Notes: generated from the sequence alone by a model not told the origin. Positions 36,089-45,790 are shown, numbered from the stretch's first letter. The stretch is 58,425 nucleotides of DNA from Nautiliaceae bacterium (GCA_027008345.1 JALTBU010000203.1:1-58425), one strand, 5' to 3'. Translations and numbers: made by a program.

Positions 36089-37515
36089 TTACTCTCCTTT
36101 AATAAATCTCCGATTGCTTCTTTAAGTTCAGCCGCCGCCAATGCTTCGTCATATCTGGCTTTTATAAGCTCAGCCCTTGCTTTTCTTGCTTCCGCTTCTT
36201 TCATTAACAGTATGGTTATGTTTATCATTCCCTGTTTATACATATATGTATATTTTTTAAGAATTTCTTCCGCTAAATTTTTATTTGTAATTTTTTCTTT
36301 AACAATTGCATGTTTTGACTTGAAATTAAAATATTTCTGTTTTACATCAAGAGCTATTCCTTTTTTCATATATTTATAATAATAATCAGTTTGAATTGCT
36401 TCTATTTTGCTTTTTTGAACATTTGCACCTCTACTGGCATCAAACAGTTTCCAATTTATTCCAAGTGCAGCTAAATAATAATCTTTTTTAGTGGATAAAG
36501 TAGGAGCATTATCATTAAATCCATATTCAAGATGAGCTCCGGCCATAGGATAGTAATCGCTTTTATCCATTTTTACTTTTTTTTGCATAGTCTCTACATT
36601 GAATTTCATCCATTTTAAATCATTTCTGTTTTCAAGAGCTTCTTTTATAAGGTCTTTTAAAGATGTATCAGGCGTAAAAATAACTTTGAAATCTTTAACA
36701 TCATCAATTGTTTCATCATCAGTTAAAAATTTAAGATAACTTAGTGCCAACTGGTATTTGTTTTCAGCCTCAATAAGCATTGCATTTACTTCATTATCTC
36801 TTTTTTCAGCTTGTAACAAATCTATATTTGTAGCCATCCCTTCTTTATAAAAATTTTTTATCATATTTACAAATGAAGTTGTAGTCTCTTTTGCTTTTTT
36901 AAGCGCATTTATAAAATATTTAGCCGCCACTGCTCCGTTATATGCTTTTAACACTTCAATAGCAAGTTTGTTTTTATCATGCGCATATTTATATTTATTA
37001 GCTTTTACCTGTAAAGCAGCCATCTCTTTTGCATATTTCAATTTAAATCCTGTAAAAAGCGGTACTTCATATACAAGCTTTGTTTTGAAATTAGTTCTGC
37101 TTCCAGGATTGTTTAAATCATCCGGAGCAGTATCCAAAAGTGAGTTTTGCATAGCCGGATTTTGCATTATATTTGAAAATTTTCCAAAATCTCCTCCGGA
37201 CATTTGCAAAGCCTGAGAAACTCCGCCTAAAAAATCTCTGAACCCAAAATCTCTAAATGTAGCTTCCCGACTTTCAAGTTTCATCCCAAAAACATACATT
37301 GCATTATTTGTTCTGCTGATCTCTTCACTAAGAGTAAGCTTTCCAAAGTTGTATCCCTTCGCCTTACTCAAATCCGCTTTTGCTTTGTCTATGTTTAATT
37401 TTTTTGCTTTAAGTTCTAAATTATTATTTAAAGCTTCTTTTAAAACCGTATTAAAATCCACAGTTTTAGCAAACATACCACACAAACAAGCGGAAAGTAA
37501 TAAAATTTTCTTCAT
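36085..37515 (-). CDS. TolC-family outer-membrane efflux protein
   Basis: A 476-residue protein with a signal peptide ending near CGMFAK. Two long helical repeats typical of outer-membrane efflux proteins follow (LKEALNNNLELKAKKLNIDKAKADL; LIKEALENRNDLKWMKFNVE), with the beta-strand regions between. The ATG at 37515 has AAAAGGAG at the right distance; an upstream in-frame start would add seven implausible residues before the signal peptide. First gene of the tolC-mfp-rnd transcription unit. Confidence 0.92.
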   Translation of the reverse strand: MKKILLLSACLCGMFAKTVDFNTVLKEALNNNLELKAKKLNIDKAKADLSKAKGYNFGKLTLSEEISRTNNAMYVFGMKLESREATFRDFGFRDFLGGVSQALQMSGGDFGKFSNIMQNPAMQNSLLDTAPDDLNNPGSRTNFKTKLVYEVPLFTGFKLKYAKEMAALQVKANKYKYAHDKNKLAIEVLKAYNGAVAAKYFINALKKAKETTTSFVNMIKNFYKEGMATNIDLLQAEKRDNEVNAMLIEAENKYQLALSYLKFLTDDETIDDVKDFKVIFTPDTSLKDLIKEALENRNDLKWMKFNVETMQKKVKMDKSDYYPMAGAHLEYGFNDNAPTLSTKKDYYLAALGINWKLFDASRGANVQKSKIEAIQTDYYYKYMKKGIALDVKQKYFNFKSKHAIVKEKITNKNLAEEILKKYTYMYKQGMINITILLMKEAEARKARAELIKARYDEALAAAELKEAIGDLLKESK

Positions 37516-37576
37516 ACCGCTCCTTTTGTAAAACAAATTTGCTGAATTTTACCAAAGAAATTTAAAAAGTGGTTGT

Positions 37577-37582
37577 ATTATA
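37577..37582 (-). promoter_or_regulatory. -10 box of the efflux operon
   Basis: TATAAT on the minus strand (37582-37577) lies 62 bases before the tolC-type ATG. A second TATAAT is at 37595-37590. The pair, TTATAATTTTtACTTATAATAC, is almost identical to the segment upstream of nuoA. Confidence 0.45.
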
Positions 37583-37631
37583 AGTAAAAATTATAAGAAA
37601 AAAGGAGTAAAATAGTATTTTTTAAATAAAT

Positions 37632-37656
37632 AGGAAAAAAATTAAGATTTTTTCCT
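37632..37656 (-). terminator. Hairpin at the end of typA
   Basis: AGGAAAAAA and TTTTTTCCT form a perfect 9-bp inverted repeat that spans the typA stop codon (37644-37642) and its last codons. The following bases on the minus strand are T-rich but not a pure T run. A plausible weak terminator between typA and the efflux operon promoter. Confidence 0.4.
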
Positions 37657-39450
37657 GCTCATTCTTTTTCTCTCAGTTGGATCAAGATATTTTTTTCTAA
37701 CCCTAATAGATTTTGGAGTAACTTCTACAAGTTCGTCATCTTCAATCCATTCAAGAGCTTTTTCAAGAGTAAGCTCAACTGGTGGAACAAGTTTTATGGC
37801 TTCATCACTTCCGCTTGCCCTTACATTTGTAAGGTTTTTACCTCTAATCGGGTTAACTTCAAGGTCATTGCTTCTGCTGTGTTCTCCTACAATCATACCG
37901 TTATATACTTTATCCCCCGGTTTTATAAACATTTTCCCCCTCTCTTGAAGGTTAAAAATAGCATATCCCGTTGCAGTCCCGTTTTCCATAGAAATAAGAG
38001 CGCCGTTTTTTCTTGTGTAAGGTTTTGTTGTAGCAGGTCTGAATTCTAAAAAGCTTGAATTAAGAACCCCCTCACCTTTTGTATCAGTCATAAATTCACC
38101 TCTGTAACCAATAAGTCCACGTGCAGGCATTTCAAATTCTATTCTTGTACTTCCATCAGATAAAGGCATCATATTTTTCATAATTCCGCCTCTTGTTCCA
38201 AGCTTTTCAATTACAGAACCGCTATATTCATCAGGAACATCAACCACTACATATTCGTAAGGTTCAAGTTTTACACCGTTTTCTTCTTTGATAATAACCT
38301 CAGGACGTGAAAGTGAAAATTCAAAATCTTCCCGTCTTAAATTTTCAGCCAAAATTGCAATTTGAAGCTCTCCTCTTCCGCTTACTTTAAATTTTCCTTC
38401 ACCAAGCTCTTCAATTCTCATGGCAATATTTGTTTCCATCTCTTTAAAAAGTCTATCTCTAAGCTTAGGAGCTGTTACATTTTTACCCTCAGTTCCTGCA
38501 AGAGGTGAATCATTAACACTCATAATTACGCTGATAGTAGGCTCTTCTATATGAAGAGGATCAAGTGCAACTGGATTATCTTTATCAGCAATTGTATCTC
38601 CTACATCAAGTGCTTCAAATCCAGCAACTGCAACAATGTCTCCGGCTTTTGCTTCATCTATTTCAATCCTGTCAAGTCCTAAAAACCCAAGAAGTTTTGT
38701 AATTCTACCGTTTATTTTTTGTCCGTCCGCTTTTATTAAAGTAACCTGATCACCTTTTTTAACTTTTCCGTTAAATATTCTTGCAATACCGATTCTTCCT
38801 ACATAATTATCATAATCAAGTGTAAAAACCTGCATTTGAAGAGGTTTTTCTACTTCACCTGCGGGTGCTGGAATATATTTTGTAATTGCTTCAAAAACAG
38901 GAGTCATATTGTCATTATCGTCTTCAAGTTCCCATTTCGCAATTCCGTTTTTTGCAGCTGCATAAATTACAGGAAAATCAAGCTGGTCTTCATTTGCACC
39001 CATACTTACAAACAAATCAAACACTTCATCAACTACCCTGTCAGGCTCGGCTGCGGGTTTATCAATTTTATTAACTACCAAAATAGGTTTTAGACCAAGT
39101 GAAAGTGCTTTTTTTACAACAAATTTAGTCTGAGGCATAACACCTTCTTGTGCATCAACAAGAAGTAAAACACCATCAACCATTTTAAGTACCCTCTCAA
39201 CCTCTCCGCCAAAGTCGCTGTGCCCCGGGGTATCTATTACATTAATTTTATAATCATTCCATTTAATCGCCGTATTTTTAGAAAGAATTGTAATACCTCT
39301 TTCTTTTTCCAAATCATTTGAATCCATTACTCTCTCACCGATTTCTTTTCTTTCATCAAGAGTTCCGGATTGTTTAAGAAGTTCGTCAACAAGGGTGGTT
39401 TTACCGTGGTCAACGTGAGCTATAACTGCTATATTTCTGATATTTTTCAT
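37642..39450 (-). CDS. typA: Ribosome-associated GTPase TypA/BipA
   Basis: A 602-residue translational GTPase. G motifs are intact: AHVDHGKTTL (G1), RGITI (G2), DTPGH (G3), NKID (G4) and the A-A-K G5 region. Domains II, III and V and the C-terminal BipA-specific domain follow (RKNGALISMENGTATGYAIF and VRASGSDEAIKLVPP). TypA acts on the 70S ribosome under stress and in 50S assembly. AAAGG precedes the ATG. It is divergent from polX. Confidence 0.97.
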   Translation of the reverse strand: MKNIRNIAVIAHVDHGKTTLVDELLKQSGTLDERKEIGERVMDSNDLEKERGITILSKNTAIKWNDYKINVIDTPGHSDFGGEVERVLKMVDGVLLLVDAQEGVMPQTKFVVKKALSLGLKPILVVNKIDKPAAEPDRVVDEVFDLFVSMGANEDQLDFPVIYAAAKNGIAKWELEDDNDNMTPVFEAITKYIPAPAGEVEKPLQMQVFTLDYDNYVGRIGIARIFNGKVKKGDQVTLIKADGQKINGRITKLLGFLGLDRIEIDEAKAGDIVAVAGFEALDVGDTIADKDNPVALDPLHIEEPTISVIMSVNDSPLAGTEGKNVTAPKLRDRLFKEMETNIAMRIEELGEGKFKVSGRGELQIAILAENLRREDFEFSLSRPEVIIKEENGVKLEPYEYVVVDVPDEYSGSVIEKLGTRGGIMKNMMPLSDGSTRIEFEMPARGLIGYRGEFMTDTKGEGVLNSSFLEFRPATTKPYTRKNGALISMENGTATGYAIFNLQERGKMFIKPGDKVYNGMIVGEHSRSNDLEVNPIRGKNLTNVRASGSDEAIKLVPPVELTLEKALEWIEDDELVEVTPKSIRVRKKYLDPTERKRMSRKKS

Positions 39451-39516
39451 TAATTGCCTTTAAAAAATTTTCGCAATTATATCACAAAAACTCTTATACT
39501 GTTTAACGCTTTTTCC

Positions 39517-39572
39517 TTACACATACACCTCTTTTCTCATACTTGCTTTCACATCCCTTCTTACTTCTCCCT
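39517..39572. repeat. Pyrimidine-rich stretch, possibly a decayed 8-bp repeat array
   Basis: The typA-polX gap has almost no G on the plus strand. The first units TTACACAT, ACACCTCT and TTTCTCAT match the 8-bp repeat of the other loci in register; later units (ACTTGCTT, TCACATCC, CTTCTTAC) match poorly. Unlike the other arrays, it does not follow a stop codon. Confidence 0.3.
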
Positions 39573-39588
39573 ACTTTCCAATTTAAGT

Positions 39589-39594
39589 TATAAT
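39589..39594 (+). promoter_or_regulatory. -10 box for polX
   Basis: TATAAT lies 18 bases before the polX ATG at 39613, with AAAAAGG between. The leader would be very short (about a dozen bases). Confidence 0.4.
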
Positions 39595-39612
39595 AATAAA
39601 AAAAGGCCTGCC

Positions 39613-41259
39613 ATGGTAACAAATGCAGAAATAGCCAAAATGCTATCTCAAACTGCTGATTTACTTGAAATTAAAGGTGAAAATCCTTTTAAAGTAAGAG
39701 CATACAGAAACGCCGCAAGGCTTGTAGAAAATTCAAGCAAAGATTTTAATAAACTTGTAAAAGAGGGATTTGATTTAACAAAACTCCCGGGAATCGGGAA
39801 TGATTTAAGCACTTATATTAAAGAAATAGTTACAACAGGTAAATTTTCAAAACTGGAAGAGCTAAAAAAAGAAGTTCCCCAAGGACTTGTAGATATGCTC
39901 GCCATTGAAGGACTCGGACCAAAAAGAATCAAACAAATATATGATGCTTTTCACATAACGTCACTTGATGAGCTTAAAAAATATGCCGAAAACGGTGAGC
40001 TTGATAAGCTTCCGGGCTTTGGTCCAACACTTATTCAAAAAATTTTAAAAGGGGTAAAACAGCTTAAAAAAGCGGGGATCAGATTTTTATGGGCTGATGT
40101 TGAAAATGTGGCAGAAGATTTAAGAGAATATCTTTTAAAATTTCCGGGCGTTGAAATAGTGGAAATTGCAGGAAGTTACAGAAGAAGAAAAGAGACAGTC
40201 GGAGATCTTGATATTTTAGTGGTAGCCGAAGATTATCCAAAGGTCAGCGAATATTTTATTAAATACCACAGGGTTAAAGAAGTCCATTCAGCCGGACTTA
40301 CACGCTCAACAGTTTTTCTTGACAATGACCTCCAAATTGATTTAAGAGCTGTGAGCAAAGAAAGCTATGGAGCGGCTCTTCATTATTTCACAGGAAGCAA
40401 AGCTCATAATATAGAAATCAGAAAAATCGCCATTGAAAAAGGGATGAAAGTAAACGAATACGGTGTATATAAAGACAATAAAAGAATAGCAGGTGAGAGT
40501 GAAGAAGAAGTTTATAAAGCAGTGGGGCTTTGTTATATCGAACCTGAACTAAGGGAAAACAGAGGCGAGATTGAAGCGTGTATAAAAGGAGCTCTTCCAA
40601 AACTTGTTAAACTTGAAGATATCAAAGGGGATTTTAATATAAATATAGATATTAATCATGCGGTAAATTTTGCCATTGAAAAAAAATATAAATATATAGC
40701 CGTAAATATTAAATCTCAATCAGACATTGAAATGATAGATGAATTAAATGAAAAATATAAAAGAAAGCTTAAAATTTTTAAAGCCTTTAAAACCAAAATA
40801 TTAAAAGACGGCAGTATTGAAGAGAGTGAGCTTATGAATAAGGCAGATTTAATTATCGGAGAAATTACCGATAATTTAGATCTTGATTTTCAGGAGCAGA
40901 CAAAAAGAATTCTTAAAGCATTTGAAAAGATTAATATTTTAGCTCATCCTACTTGTAGAATTATTCAAAAACGCTCTGAAATAAGAGCAGATTTTGAAAA
41001 AATTTTTGCTACAGCCGCTGAAAAAAACATTGCACTTGAAATCAATGCTAATCCAAAAAGGCTTGACCTGCCAGATCCTTTAATAAAAGAGGCTATAAGT
41101 AAAAATGTAAAACTTATAATAAATTCAGACGCTCAAAACGAAAAAGAGATGGATTTTATAAAATACGGCATAAATCAGGCAAGAAGGGGATGGGCTGAGG
41201 GAAAAGATATTATAAACAGCTGGAATTTAAGAGAAGTTAAGAAATTTTTTCAAATTTAA
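39613..41259 (+). CDS. polX: DNA polymerase X family protein with a degenerate PHP domain
   Basis: A 548-residue bacterial/archaeal PolX. The N-terminal helix-hairpin-helix part has LPGIGNDLSTYI, IEGLGPKRI and LPGFGPTLI. The polymerase palm keeps GSYRRRKETVGDLDILV and the third Asp in IDLRAV, so gap filling in base-excision repair is possible. In the C-terminal PHP domain the metal motif normally DLHxHS reads DFNINID and the final SDAH reads SDAQ, so 3'-5' exonuclease activity is probably lost. I start at the ATG at 39613 (AAAAAGG upstream) rather than an in-frame start at 39454, whose extra 53 residues are low-complexity. The last 23 bases overlap the convergent maf gene. Confidence 0.9.
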   Translation: MVTNAEIAKMLSQTADLLEIKGENPFKVRAYRNAARLVENSSKDFNKLVKEGFDLTKLPGIGNDLSTYIKEIVTTGKFSKLEELKKEVPQGLVDMLAIEGLGPKRIKQIYDAFHITSLDELKKYAENGELDKLPGFGPTLIQKILKGVKQLKKAGIRFLWADVENVAEDLREYLLKFPGVEIVEIAGSYRRRKETVGDLDILVVAEDYPKVSEYFIKYHRVKEVHSAGLTRSTVFLDNDLQIDLRAVSKESYGAALHYFTGSKAHNIEIRKIAIEKGMKVNEYGVYKDNKRIAGESEEEVYKAVGLCYIEPELRENRGEIEACIKGALPKLVKLEDIKGDFNINIDINHAVNFAIEKKYKYIAVNIKSQSDIEMIDELNEKYKRKLKIFKAFKTKILKDGSIEESELMNKADLIIGEITDNLDLDFQEQTKRILKAFEKINILAHPTCRIIQKRSEIRADFEKIFATAAEKNIALEINANPKRLDLPDPLIKEAISKNVKLIINSDAQNEKEMDFIKYGINQARRGWAEGKDIINSWNLREVKKFFQI

Positions 41260-43009
41260 AAATATCTTTTTTTATAATTTTTGAAAGTTTATTAAAATCT
41301 TTAAGAGAAATTTTATGGCTTAATACATAAAGATTAAAAAGTATATGCCAAAGTGAACCTTTTACAAGATTATATCCCGCTTCATCTTTTAGGGCATATG
41401 CTTTTATTAAATCTTCTAAAAAATCAATAAGCCCTGTTAACTCCTTATAATTTTCAGGTCTCTTTTCCATTGCTTTTGATACAGCAAATAAAAGATTATG
41501 AGGATTTACATCAGGAGTTTGAAAATTTGTATCTTCAAATAAAGAGAGTATTTTATTAACAGCTTCTTTTTTATTTATTTTTGGAAGTTTTTTATATTTT
41601 AAAGGAATACTTCCCCTTATAAACGCACCGTCACTTAGATTATAAACTTTTAAATTCTCTTTTTGTATCAGTTTTTCAATATTTTCTTTTGAGGTTAAAA
41701 ACAGTGAATCGGTATAAATATCATCACTGAAATTTCCTTTTACTTTAAGACCGCTTTTTTGAATATCTTCACTTTTGTCATAAAAACTGTTTTTTGAATG
41801 TTTCCTCTCTCCTAGTCTAAATCCTAAATCCATTCCCACAAGATATATCTCTTTACTTACCATAGAAGCTATTGCAACACCTGCGTTTCCTACAAGTGGA
41901 GAAGTCAATTTTAAAGGAGTATTGTAAAATTTCTCAAAAGTAAAACCACTTCTTATATACATTAAAGGATTTTTTGCCATTTTAAAAACTTTTGGATTAA
42001 CAACACTTGCACCTATAAAATATCCTCTGTATTTTGGCAAAATATCTTTAAGGGCATCTATTAAAATATCAATTCTTTCCTGCTCAATATGAAAATCACT
42101 CTCAATTCCCTCATTCATTAATGGTTTTAATGCAGTTCCAACTGAAATAATAATCATTGAATCTCTGTTTTCTTTTAGAAAATCAAGACTTCTTTCAAGA
42201 CTTTTTCCATTAGCAACCACACAAACCGGGATATTTAAATTGATTTTTTTTAAAAGTAATTTATATCTGTTGATGTTCTTTAAATGGTTTTTAATGCCTT
42301 TCATTTCATCTTCATATGTTCCCCAGCCCCTGAGTTTTGCAAGTGAGAGATTTTTAAAGGTATTTTTGGCTTCTTCAATCAAAGGATGATTATATGTAGT
42401 AAGACTTAATTGCAAAAAAGTAGATGTTATAACTCTTTCATACAAAAATTTCTCAATTATTTTTTCATTCAACCTGCCTCCAATTTGTATAAAAAACCTC
42501 TCACCAAGTTTCTTATAAATCTTTTCATAATCCACAAAATATAAACTTATGGCAAAAAATTCGGGATTCGGTTCATATATAAGCAATGATTGAAATTCAA
42601 AATTATCAGTAAGAAGTTTAAGATGATATCCCGATAAAAGTCCGTAAATAATCGTTGTGGATAAAAAATTCTTATCAAAATAAAATCCGTCGGTATGAGG
42701 CAGTTTTTGGTATTTATAAATCATTTTATTAATTATTTTTCCAGTTATATAAAATCTCTCTTCATCCCATTTTTTGGGAATAATATAAGCAAAATCTTTT
42801 TGCCACAAATCATTGTGAGTCGGATAAAAAGCGAATTTTTTTGAATCTTCCGCAATAGAATTAGGATATATATAACTGCCTGTTGCAGTATCAAAAATAT
42901 TGTCATTTTTTATTATAAAACGTCTGTTTCGCAATGAAGTTACAAGTTTATAATAAGCGGGAAGATTTTGATAAAGGAATTTTATATTTTTTTCAAACAG
43001 TTTTTGCAT
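41237..43009 (-). CDS. maf: Motility accessory factor (Maf/DUF115), flagellin nonulosonic-acid transferase
   Basis: A 590-residue protein of the Maf family, which attaches pseudaminic or legionaminic acid to flagellin in Campylobacterota. The family core is clear: VCVVANGKSLERSLDFLKEN (Rossmann-type entry), ISVGTALKPLMNEGIESDFHIEQE, GNAGVAIASMVSKEIYLVGMDLGFR, and the N-terminal NLPAYYKLVTSLRNRRF. It sits directly downstream of flgE, 41 bases away, across a 9-bp hairpin that touches its GGAG ribosome binding site. The 3' end overlaps polX by 23 bases. Confidence 0.88.
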   Translation of the reverse strand: MQKLFEKNIKFLYQNLPAYYKLVTSLRNRRFIIKNDNIFDTATGSYIYPNSIAEDSKKFAFYPTHNDLWQKDFAYIIPKKWDEERFYITGKIINKMIYKYQKLPHTDGFYFDKNFLSTTIIYGLLSGYHLKLLTDNFEFQSLLIYEPNPEFFAISLYFVDYEKIYKKLGERFFIQIGGRLNEKIIEKFLYERVITSTFLQLSLTTYNHPLIEEAKNTFKNLSLAKLRGWGTYEDEMKGIKNHLKNINRYKLLLKKINLNIPVCVVANGKSLERSLDFLKENRDSMIIISVGTALKPLMNEGIESDFHIEQERIDILIDALKDILPKYRGYFIGASVVNPKVFKMAKNPLMYIRSGFTFEKFYNTPLKLTSPLVGNAGVAIASMVSKEIYLVGMDLGFRLGERKHSKNSFYDKSEDIQKSGLKVKGNFSDDIYTDSLFLTSKENIEKLIQKENLKVYNLSDGAFIRGSIPLKYKKLPKINKKEAVNKILSLFEDTNFQTPDVNPHNLLFAVSKAMEKRPENYKELTGLIDFLEDLIKAYALKDEAGYNLVKGSLWHILFNLYVLSHKISLKDFNKLSKIIKKDIFKFEKIS

Positions 43010-43017
43010 TGTAACTC

Positions 43018-43042
43018 CGCTAAAAGAAAAAGACTTTTAGCG
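43018..43042 (-). other. Hairpin between flgE and maf
   Basis: CGCTAAAAG and CTTTTAGCG make a perfect 9-bp stem with a 7-base loop in the short gap between the flgE stop and the maf start. On the mRNA the downstream arm ends at the GGAG of maf. There is no T run after it, so it looks more like a translational or processing element than a terminator. Confidence 0.5.
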
Positions 43043-43050
43043 AAATTATA

Positions 43051-45636
43051 TCATTGTTTAAGCTGTAAAAGTGTATTTAGCATCTGGTCTGATGTTGTAA
43101 TTGTTTTTGAGTTTGCCTGAAAACCTCTTTGTATAACTATCAGCTGTGTCAAACTTCTGCTCAAATCCACATTACTCATTTCAAGTGCGCTTGGCTGAAT
43201 AGTACCTCTGCCTCCTGTCCCGGCAGTTCCGATAATCGGATCACCTGAGTTTGGAGACGCGCTAAAAAGTGTCCCCCCTTCACTCATAAGTCCTTCATTA
43301 TTTACAAATTTTGCCATTGCAACCTGAGCAAGAGAATAACTTCTTCCGTTTGTAAATACTCCTATAATAGTCCCTGTCTGATCAACTACAAGCTGTTGCA
43401 AATCTCCTCCCGGATAACCGTCCTGAGTCTGTCCGGATGTGGCACTCGGTGCTTCAAACGATGTAATCCCATCAAATTTGCCTAAGGTTCCTAAATTAAG
43501 CTGAATAGCCTGTCCCGGATTTGCACCGTTGTTTGGATTAAAAATAAGACTTGGAGGATTAAAACTTTTCAAACTTCCATCAGGATTGAATTTGATATCT
43601 CCAAATGCCGGCTGATCTAAACTGCTTGGTTTTGGAACCTCAGCATACCATTTCCAAACCGTAGGGTCATTTGGATTAGTTGAAGTATGCCATTTTCTAA
43701 AATGAAGAGTCAAAGTATGTTTGCTTCCAAGTGAATCAAACACATCAATACTTGTTGTATGGGTAGCGGCATTGATATCCTGAGTTGTAGCCACTCCCCC
43801 AGCTGCCAAACTTCCGTTAATAGGAGAAAATGCATCGGTAAAAAGCTGATTGTCTTTACTATCATCAGGATAACCGCTTATTTTTATATTAAATGAATTT
43901 GGCGATGTATTTAAAATTTGTAACTTTCCATCTTTATTAATATTTACATTCCCACTATTATTTGTTGTTGAATTTAAAGGATCTCCGCTGTCATCAATAG
44001 CAAGTTGCCATAAATATACAAGATCCTCTATATCATGGAAATAATATACATCATTTTTCTTAATAAGGTTTGAAGAATCTCCGTTACCGTTAAGAGGGTT
44101 AAAAATAGCTTGAAGTCTTCCAAGTCTGTTATCAGTTGTAGTATCGGCGGCATTTCCGTTAGAGTCCTCCACTTCTACATCCTGAATTCCATTACCGTTG
44201 CTTTCAACTATTTTACCATCTTTAACACTCACTATATCATCAAGTCCCAAATTATTAATATCTGAATTTATTAAACAGCATAAATCATTAATTGTCTGAA
44301 AATCTTTTCCATAGATATAAGTTTTTTCTGTATTGTTTGAATCACCGTATGTTATTTTTATTTTTTCATTTACATTATAAAATGCTCTTTTATCATTAGA
44401 ATCATAAGTCCAGTGAAGACCTTCATTTGAATCAGTCGTTATAGGTGTTTTTGCCTGATAACTTCCACTTGTAGTCGCACATCCTTCTGTTTCATTTATA
44501 GGATTTGAAGAATAAATAAATTTCCTGTTTTCTCCAAGACCGTTAATATTTGCTATAAGCCCCTGTCCGTCTTCCAGATTAAATGCATTACCGTTTGTAT
44601 TAAAAAGTTCACCCACATCATCAGCACCGATAAAAGAATTTTGAATAGCTTTTAAATTACCTGATGATGTAGAAGGTCCATCAAGTCCTTTTAAAACACC
44701 CTCTAAAATATTATTTGTGGATGAGAGATGAACTTCTGTTTTTATTCTGTTTGCTGGGTCAATAATCTGTCCATTACCACTTAAATAAACTTTATACTGT
44801 GTAGAAGGCATTTCTCCTGTTGTATCTTTTATAATTTGATTTATTTCGTCAAGTAAATCTTTTACAGTAGTAAATTTTCTGTCTGTATCGGATATACTTT
44901 TACCATAAGTAAATTTATAAATTTCAGTATTTGTGTCAATATTACCATCTCCGTTTTTATCTATTGCAACAGAAATATAATCTGTATCCGGAGTCAGCTT
45001 AATAATTTCACCATTTGCATTAAAAATTCCGTTCATATCATCCAAAGGATCCACAGTTGCCCTTGTGCCGCTCATTTCTGTAATATGATCACCGCTGTTT
45101 AAATTAGCTTTAATCTGAATTTTGCTTGTGGCATGGGCAGGGGTTGTAAGTCCAGGCGGGATCGAAATAGGTTTAACACCGCTTGCCGTATCAATTGTAT
45201 GTGTTTCAGGATCTGCAAGCCATCCTTGAACTATATATCCGTTTGGATCGACAAAATTACCATTTGCATCAAAAGTAAAATCACCCGCTCTTGTATATCT
45301 GTATGTTTTACCTCCGTCATCACTTACTACAAAAAAACCGTCTCCACTTATAGCCATATCAGTATTTTTATCTGTATTTTGAATACTTCCTTGTTTAAAA
45401 ATTGTCTCAACAGCACTTACAGTTGCTCCAAGTCCAACTTGCAGTGAATTTTTACCACCAATAGTTCCCTGCGGCGCCGTTGCTGATTTTACAGTTTGAG
45501 ATAAAAGGTTTTGAAAATTTGTTCTGCTGTATTTAAAACCTACCGTATTAACATTGGCAATATTGTTACCTTCTACATCCATAGCAACTTGATGAGCGTT
45601 AAGTCCGCTAACCCCGCTCCACAAACTTCTCATCAT
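43051..45636 (-). CDS. flgE: Flagellar hook protein FlgE
   Basis: An 861-residue hook protein, close to the about 865-residue C. jejuni FlgE and much longer than the enteric form. The N-terminal D0 region has SGLNAHQVAMDVEGNNIANV and NTVGFK; FKQGSIQNTDKNTDMAISG follows; the C-terminal D0 has LMSEGGTLFSAS and LSRSLTQLIVIQRGFQANSK. The long middle is the variable exposed domain, rich in Asn, Asp and Gly. An AAAGGA site precedes the double ATG, and a sigma-54 promoter lies at 45682-45668. Confidence 0.95.
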   Translation of the reverse strand: MMRSLWSGVSGLNAHQVAMDVEGNNIANVNTVGFKYSRTNFQNLLSQTVKSATAPQGTIGGKNSLQVGLGATVSAVETIFKQGSIQNTDKNTDMAISGDGFFVVSDDGGKTYRYTRAGDFTFDANGNFVDPNGYIVQGWLADPETHTIDTASGVKPISIPPGLTTPAHATSKIQIKANLNSGDHITEMSGTRATVDPLDDMNGIFNANGEIIKLTPDTDYISVAIDKNGDGNIDTNTEIYKFTYGKSISDTDRKFTTVKDLLDEINQIIKDTTGEMPSTQYKVYLSGNGQIIDPANRIKTEVHLSSTNNILEGVLKGLDGPSTSSGNLKAIQNSFIGADDVGELFNTNGNAFNLEDGQGLIANINGLGENRKFIYSSNPINETEGCATTSGSYQAKTPITTDSNEGLHWTYDSNDKRAFYNVNEKIKITYGDSNNTEKTYIYGKDFQTINDLCCLINSDINNLGLDDIVSVKDGKIVESNGNGIQDVEVEDSNGNAADTTTDNRLGRLQAIFNPLNGNGDSSNLIKKNDVYYFHDIEDLVYLWQLAIDDSGDPLNSTTNNSGNVNINKDGKLQILNTSPNSFNIKISGYPDDSKDNQLFTDAFSPINGSLAAGGVATTQDINAATHTTSIDVFDSLGSKHTLTLHFRKWHTSTNPNDPTVWKWYAEVPKPSSLDQPAFGDIKFNPDGSLKSFNPPSLIFNPNNGANPGQAIQLNLGTLGKFDGITSFEAPSATSGQTQDGYPGGDLQQLVVDQTGTIIGVFTNGRSYSLAQVAMAKFVNNEGLMSEGGTLFSASPNSGDPIIGTAGTGGRGTIQPSALEMSNVDLSRSLTQLIVIQRGFQANSKTITTSDQMLNTLLQLKQ

Positions 45637-45667
45637 TTTTGAATCCTTTGAACTTTTTTATTTAATA

Positions 45668-45682
45668 GCAATTTTTATTCCA
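45668..45682 (-). promoter_or_regulatory. Sigma-54 promoter of flgE
   Basis: On the minus strand the sequence is TGGAAT, five A, TTGC: GG and GC are separated by exactly ten bases, as required for RpoN (-24/-12). It lies about 32 bases before the flgE start. Campylobacter and Helicobacter hook genes are known RpoN targets. The fliK promoter has the same TGGAAT-N5-TTGC form. Confidence 0.8.
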
Positions 45683-45726
45683 AAATCTATAAATTCTCAA
45701 TACAAATTTTAAAAATCGCTTCTAAA

Positions 45727-45790
45727 TACAACATCCTCACATTCACACATTCACACATCTACCCATACACCCATCAACTCATCCACCCAT
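45727..45790. repeat. Array of eight 8-bp repeats after the second hook gene
   Basis: Exactly eight in-register units on the plus strand: TACAACAT, CCTCACAT, TCACACAT twice, CTACCCAT, ACACCCAT, CAACTCAT and CCACCCAT. The array abuts the stop codon at 45793-45791 of the minus-strand gene and ends about 45 bases upstream of the flgE sigma-54 promoter. Confidence 0.88.

Noticed and set aside
37516..37536. Seven extra residues before the TolC signal peptide
   Set aside because: They would precede the Met-Lys-Lys signal sequence, and the downstream ATG has a strong AAAAGGAG.
39454..39612. N-terminal extension of PolX by 53 residues
   Set aside because: The added sequence is low-complexity, lies across the probable promoter and repeat remnant, and the ATG at 39613 has a well-spaced AAAAAGG.
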